A stretch of 16,794 nt of DNA from an uncultured Gemmatimonadaceae bacterium (GTDB taxonomy: Bacteria > Gemmatimonadota > Gemmatimonadetes > Gemmatimonadales > Gemmatimonadaceae): positions 1 to 16,794 of the forward strand of contig CATPBN010000159.1 of the NCBI GenBank assembly GCA_955652635.1, given 5' to 3'. The number at the start of each line of letters is the position of its first letter. Position 1 is the stretch's first letter. The notes beneath the pieces were generated by a model, which saw only the letters and a program-made list of their open reading frames with translations, did no database searches and was not told the DNA's origin. The position numbers and the translations under genes are program-made. Shown one piece after another: positions 13,030 through 16,794 of the stretch.

Positions 13030-15470
13030 TAACGCCGCCCTCGCTGCAGAAGCCGGTGATAACGCAACGCTTCAGAATGATTTGGGTCGAACCGCAGCAC
13101 TCGCTCGAACGCGTTCAGCGCATCGCTCTCTCGCGCCAGGTCGATGAGTATCTCACCCAGCGCGATCAGCGCGGCGAAATGGTAGACATCGCGTCGGACC
13201 AGCGCTACGACACGCGGAAGCGCGCTTCGAGAGCGACCAGTACGCCGGTACGGGCCAACCAACTCCACTACCGCGGCATCGTGGTTGGGAGCGGTAACGA
13301 GTACCGATTCAAGCTCTCTGATCGCACCGGTATCGTCGCCGGCCTTGGCGAGCAGCCTCCCGAGCGCGACCCGTGTCTCCACTTGGCGCTCGTCGATCGC
13401 GAGACTGCCGCGATAAGCGCCGATGGCCTCGCTGGAATCACCAAGGGCGCCATAGAGATCGCCAACGCGCTTGAGAACGTTCGCATTCCTTCCTTCACTC
13501 CTCTGGAGCGAGACCAGAATCTCACGCGCCCCCTGCTTGTCGAGTGAGGCCACACGCGCCTCGGCTGCGAGGAGAAGCAGGTTCACATCGGTGCTTCCCG
13601 CCTCGACGAGGGCCTCCGCATACGGGCGTGCCTCCTCGGCGCGGCCGAGGGCCAGCAACGAGCGCGCCGTTCCCTGCCGAGCGAAGGGATTCGTCTCTTC
13701 CATCTCGAGCGCGCGGCGGTATCGTTCGAGCGCCTCGCCGTGGAGGCCCTGAGCGGCGAATCCGTCGCCCGCCAGAACGAGGCCGACAGCCTTGTCGCCG
13801 CCACGCGCCAGAACGCGGGCAATCTCGCCCTGCGCGCGGTCGTACAGACCCTTCGTGATTAAATCGCGGGCCAGAGTGAAGCCCGCCATCGGATCTTCCG
13901 TTGCCTGTTCCGGGCGCGCCGGCTTTGTTGCAAACAGCTCCTCTATGATCGCCGGATCGAAGTGGAAGTCTTCGACATGGTCGACCGATTCGTCCGTCTC
14001 GGTTATGGGAGGAGCGACGGTGAGGCGGATCTCCTCGTGCGGAAGCTCGATCGCGAGCTCGAGCTTCTGCGGCGTATACATCGGGTCGAGCGAAAGTGCG
14101 CGCTTGGTCTCCCGCAGTGCCGCGCTGAAATCGCCCAGGTTGGAGAGCGTGAAGCTCAGATTGTAGTGCGCCTCGGCGAAATCGGGGTTCGCCTGAATGG
14201 CGCGCGCAAATGCGTTTCGCGCGTCGGAATACTTCTCCAACTCGACGAGTATGAGTCCGATTCCATTCCACGCCACTGGATGCTCAGGCGCGGAGCTCAG
14301 CACCTGCCGGTAGGCTTCGAGTGATAGATCGATGTGCTTTCGCCGGAACAAGCCGAGCGCGAGGTTGAGCCGCGCCTCTACAGGCGGCGAGGGCGCCTGG
14401 AGCGCGCGCCTGAACCCATTGATCGCGTTTTTGGTGTCGCTCTTGTGCCAGATGAGGACACCAATGTTGTTGTGGGCGAACGGATAGCTCGAATCGATCT
14501 CCAGCGCGCGATTATAACTTTCCTCCGCTTCGGCGTGCCTGCCTTCGAGCTGGAGGGCGACTCCACGACCGTTCCAGGTCTTCGCCGTCGGGGAGAATTC
14601 GCGGGCGAACCTGTCGGCGGTCGCGATCGCCGCTCCGGTATCACGCTGGAGGAGATAGAGCTCGAGCATCGCCTGCAGCACTTCTGCGTTCGCCTCTCCG
14701 CCCTCAATGGCTTTCTCGTATTCTCTGAGCGCCTCCTGGAAATATCCCTTCTGGCGGAGCGCGCGGCCAAGAGTGATGTGCGCGCCGGCAGGAGTCCTCT
14801 GCTGGTGGCTCGGCGTGACTTCGTGTCGATATGTCTGGAGAGAGAGATTCGCCTGAGCGCGAACGAGAGTGGGATTCAGCATGACCGCGCGCCGGTTAGC
14901 TTCCGCAGCCTCCTCGCTGCGTCCAAGATCGCCGAGTATGAACCCAATCAGGTAAAGTGCGTCGGGGTTTTCCGGATTCAGCTCGATGGAGCGGCGCACG
15001 GAGCGCATCGCGTCTTCGTGCAGTCCTCGATTGTAGAGCGTCTCGGCAAGGAGGAAATGCAGAACGGAGCTGTCGGCATCGAGGTCGATCGCGCGCTGAA
15101 AGAGGGTGTGCGCCCTCTCCAGCCTGCCGGCGGTCTTCTCCGCGATTCCACTCTGTACCAGCGCCTCGACATCCTCTGGATTCGCTCGCAGCCTTTCCTC
15201 GAGGTCGTGCAGCCGGCGCTCGAGAATCCCGCTTTCCCCGTACGCGATCTCCAGATTTCTACGGGCCACGCCCATACGCTCGTCGAGCGCCAGCGCGCGC
15301 GAGAACGCAACGATCGCCTCGTCCGTCAGTCCCTTTCGGAAATACAGGACTCCGAGATTGTTGTAAGCGCCCGCGTCCGACGGATCGATTCGGCGCGCGA
15401 ACGACCGCAGGATGTCGATCTCACCGCCATTCGCGGCTGCCGGTGGGCGGGCAGTTGCCGCAGGGGTCAT
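13029..15470 (-). CDS. Large tetratricopeptide-repeat protein (813 aa)
   Basis: This is a cytoplasmic scaffold-type protein with no signal peptide or membrane segment. TPR arrays fill residues about 30-465 (for example AYNNLGVLYFRKGLTDEAIV and ALYLIGFILGDLGRSEEAAE) and about 530-805 (for example VLKRVGDLYGALGDSSEAIG). Between the arrays lies an acidic non-TPR segment (about 470-530) containing HFDPAIIEELFATKP (503-517). The ATG at 15470 follows the cheC stop by 4 nt, and the stop overlaps the DUF4388 start. TPR arrays bind protein partners; the place between cheC and the PATAN/roadblock/MglA genes suggests it assembles this signalling complex. O-GlcNAc-transferase-like or FrzS-like roles were considered, but no catalytic or receiver domain is present. 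Confidence 0.9.
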   Translation of the reverse strand: MTPAATARPPAAANGGEIDILRSFARRIDPSDAGAYNNLGVLYFRKGLTDEAIVAFSRALALDERMGVARRNLEIAYGESGILERRLHDLEERLRANPEDVEALVQSGIAEKTAGRLERAHTLFQRAIDLDADSSVLHFLLAETLYNRGLHEDAMRSVRRSIELNPENPDALYLIGFILGDLGRSEEAAEANRRAVMLNPTLVRAQANLSLQTYRHEVTPSHQQRTPAGAHITLGRALRQKGYFQEALREYEKAIEGGEANAEVLQAMLELYLLQRDTGAAIATADRFAREFSPTAKTWNGRGVALQLEGRHAEAEESYNRALEIDSSYPFAHNNIGVLIWHKSDTKNAINGFRRALQAPSPPVEARLNLALGLFRRKHIDLSLEAYRQVLSSAPEHPVAWNGIGLILVELEKYSDARNAFARAIQANPDFAEAHYNLSFTLSNLGDFSAALRETKRALSLDPMYTPQKLELAIELPHEEIRLTVAPPITETDESVDHVEDFHFDPAIIEELFATKPARPEQATEDPMAGFTLARDLITKGLYDRAQGEIARVLARGGDKAVGLVLAGDGFAAQGLHGEALERYRRALEMEETNPFARQGTARSLLALGRAEEARPYAEALVEAGSTDVNLLLLAAEARVASLDKQGAREILVSLQRSEGRNANVLKRVGDLYGALGDSSEAIGAYRGSLAIDERQVETRVALGRLLAKAGDDTGAIRELESVLVTAPNHDAAVVELVGPYRRTGRSRSALPRVVALVRRDVYHFAALIALGEILIDLARESDALNAFERVLRFDPNHSEALRYHRLLQRGRR

Positions 15471-15474
15471 GGGG

Positions 15475-16122
15475 TCAGTCTACGCGAACCGCGCGGAAGA
15501 TTGCGTCGAAAGCGCTCTGGTCGGGGACAAGCAGAAAGAATCCGTGCAGGCTCTCCACCGGCTCCTCGAGGAAAAACTCGGTCTCCACGCAAAGGATCGG
15601 CGAATCGGTGCGGGGCGCGTGATCGCCAAGTGTGCGAAGGGCGTGTGCCGGATCGCCCGTCGTCAACGAGGGTGGAGAAAGCATGAGGGCCATTTGGAGA
15701 AACTCGCTGAGCGCCGTCAGATACGCGCCCGCGAGAATGTTGCCCGCTTCCTTGAGCGCCGATTGCTCGAGCAGTCCAAGACTCTGCGATGTGCCGCGCT
15801 TGCGCCGCATCATCCGCTCGGCGAGGCGAAGCCCCGCCGGCGTGGCGAGGAGAAATACAGTCTGTCCGCCAATATCGCCCGACATCGCCATCTGGACCGC
15901 GACAATTTCGACATCGGGCGCGATCTCGGGCACGAAGTCTCCCGGGGGGACGATGTTGACCATCGGCACGCTGATCATGATGCGGGTGCCTGTGAGCGTC
16001 GAGAGCGCCGTCGCGGCGTGGCCTGCGCCTATGTTAGCGACCTCGCGCAGCGCGTCCAGCCGCGCGCTGCTCATCAGCGTCGTTCCACCATCGGTCGATT
16101 GTGCGTCGCGGCGATTTGTCAT
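15475..16122 (-). CDS. cheC: CheY-P phosphatase CheC
   Basis: The enzyme dephosphorylates phospho-CheY and, in Bacillus, partners with CheD. The 215 residues show both phosphatase motifs of the form [D/S]-x3-E-x2-N: D23, E27, N30 in LDALREVANIGAGHAATALS, and S121, E125, N128 in SALKEAGNILAGAYLTALS. Class I CheC proteins keep both sites, unlike CheX or FliY variants. The start is uncertain. The ATG at 16122 lies 2 nt after the cheA stop without a Shine-Dalgarno sequence. A second in-frame ATG at 16074 has a weak GGTGG and would place the start closer to the conserved domain, as in Bacillus CheC. No cheD or cheY gene is visible in the window. Confidence 0.94.
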   Translation of the reverse strand: MTNRRDAQSTDGGTTLMSSARLDALREVANIGAGHAATALSTLTGTRIMISVPMVNIVPPGDFVPEIAPDVEIVAVQMAMSGDIGGQTVFLLATPAGLRLAERMMRRKRGTSQSLGLLEQSALKEAGNILAGAYLTALSEFLQMALMLSPPSLTTGDPAHALRTLGDHAPRTDSPILCVETEFFLEEPVESLHGFFLLVPDQSAFDAIFRAVRVD

Positions 16123-16124
16123 TT

Positions 16125-16794
16125 TCAGAGAAGGGTGGAGGCGTCGATTATGAGGGCGGGAGCACCATCGCCAAGGATGGTGGCACCGCTAAAGAGAGTT
16201 CTGCTGCCGGCCGCGCCGTCGAATTGCTTCACGACGATTTCCTGTTGTCCGATGAACTCATCGACGATGAGCGCGGCACGGCGGTCCGCAAGCTCGACGA
16301 GCACGACCTGGCCTCCGGTCCTGTTCGACGCGGCGAGGCCGACTCTGTCACGCAGCCAGATCGCGGGAAACACGTCGTCGCGGATTGCGACAACCTCCTT
16401 TCCCTTGACCTCCTGCAACATCGGCTGCGACAACGCGAAGGTCTCGAGCACGTGAGTAAGTGGGATCGCGTAGACTTCCTTGTCGACGCGGGCAATGAGC
16501 GCGCGCGTGATCGCGAGCGTGAGCGGTAGACGCATGCTCACGTTCGTGCCGAGCCCGGAGTCGGTGTGCACCTCGAGCGAGCCTCCGAGGGCGCGAACCT
16601 TGTTGGCGACTATGTCGAAGCCCACGCCGCGGCCGGAGATGTCGGTCACCTTTTCGGCCGTGGAGAATCCCGGGCGCGAAATGATGCGCACGAGCTCGTC
16701 CTCGGACAGCTTCGTGGTCCCCGCGTCGACGAGGCCGAGCTTCTTCGCGCGCGGCAGTACTTTCCCTTGATCGATGCCACGCCCGTCGTCGGTG
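16125..16794 (-). CDS. cheA: Chemotaxis histidine kinase CheA, C-terminal part (start lies beyond the window)
   Basis: CheA autophosphorylates and passes phosphate to CheY and CheB under receptor control. Only the last 222 or so codons are present. Seen from the window edge inwards: the kinase G1 box DDGRGID; the F/G2 region GFSTAEKVTDISGRGVGFDIV, which is characteristic of CheA; GLGTNVSMRLPLTLAI; and a CheW-like P5 domain of about 130 residues ending ALIIDASTLL. The protein ends right after P5, so there is no fused receiver domain as in FrzE or some Pil-Chp kinases. The histidine phosphotransfer, dimerisation and upstream ATP-binding parts lie to the right. The stop is 2 nt before the cheC ATG. 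Confidence 0.96.
   Translation of the reverse strand, partial: TDDGRGIDQGKVLPRAKKLGLVDAGTTKLSEDELVRIISRPGFSTAEKVTDISGRGVGFDIVANKVRALGGSLEVHTDSGLGTNVSMRLPLTLAITRALIARVDKEVYAIPLTHVLETFALSQPMLQEVKGKEVVAIRDDVFPAIWLRDRVGLAASNRTGGQVVLVELADRRAALIVDEFIGQQEIVVKQFDGAAGSRTLFSGATILGDGAPALIIDASTLL

Noticed and set aside
14334..15686. A 450-codon open frame on the plus strand opposite the large TPR gene and cheC.
   Set aside because: It is antisense to two well-supported genes, has a composition rich in Arg/Glu/Gly without any recognisable domain, and is explained by codon bias in GC-rich DNA. Other plus-strand frames (for example 780-1676 and 1722-2717 opposite ftsI) are rejected likewise.

Overview
The window reads as a GC-rich bacterial chromosome segment. 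Every gene I can support lies on the minus strand, so transcription runs from high to low coordinates. A diaminopimelate-type MurE ligase, FtsL/FtsI and RsmH indicate a peptidoglycan-walled, probably diderm bacterium. The mix of an MglA GTPase with roadblock and DUF4388 (PATAN) proteins, a CheC-type chemosensory set and many TPR proteins reminds me of Gemmatimonadota or a related phylum. That placement is inference; no 16S rRNA gene or marker phylogeny is available here.

Region A (16794 down to 7029) is a tightly packed chemosensory and small-GTPase cluster. In transcription order it holds: the C-terminal part of CheA; CheC; an 813-residue TPR protein; a DUF4388 protein with an embedded two-repeat module; three successive roadblock/LC7-type proteins; an MglA-like GTPase; a 72-residue unknown protein; a DUF4388-TPR fusion; CheR; and CheB. 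Neighbouring genes overlap or lie within 15 nt of each other, so one long, translationally coupled transcript is likely. The simplest reading is a signalling route in which a CheA pathway, with its adaptation enzymes CheR/CheB and the phosphatase CheC, is wired to an MglA polarity switch through roadblock, PATAN and TPR scaffolds. This probably controls surface motility or type IV pili. MCP, CheW and CheY genes are not in the window.

Region B (6951 to 5465) holds rmlB (dTDP-glucose 4,6-dehydratase), then a near-consensus sigma70-type promoter, a 65-residue two-helix membrane protein that would be translated from an almost leaderless mRNA, and a tRNA-Val(UAC) gene.

Region C (5395 to 1) is the start of a division and cell-wall (dcw) cluster: a secreted TolB_N-like/TPR protein in the place where mraZ often sits, then rsmH (mraW), ftsL, ftsI with a PASTA tail, and the first 163 codons of murE, which runs off the left edge. 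All these genes overlap at their ends.

No insertion sequence, CRISPR array or rRNA gene was seen, and no convincing intrinsic terminator. No gene-free stretch exceeds about 80 nt.
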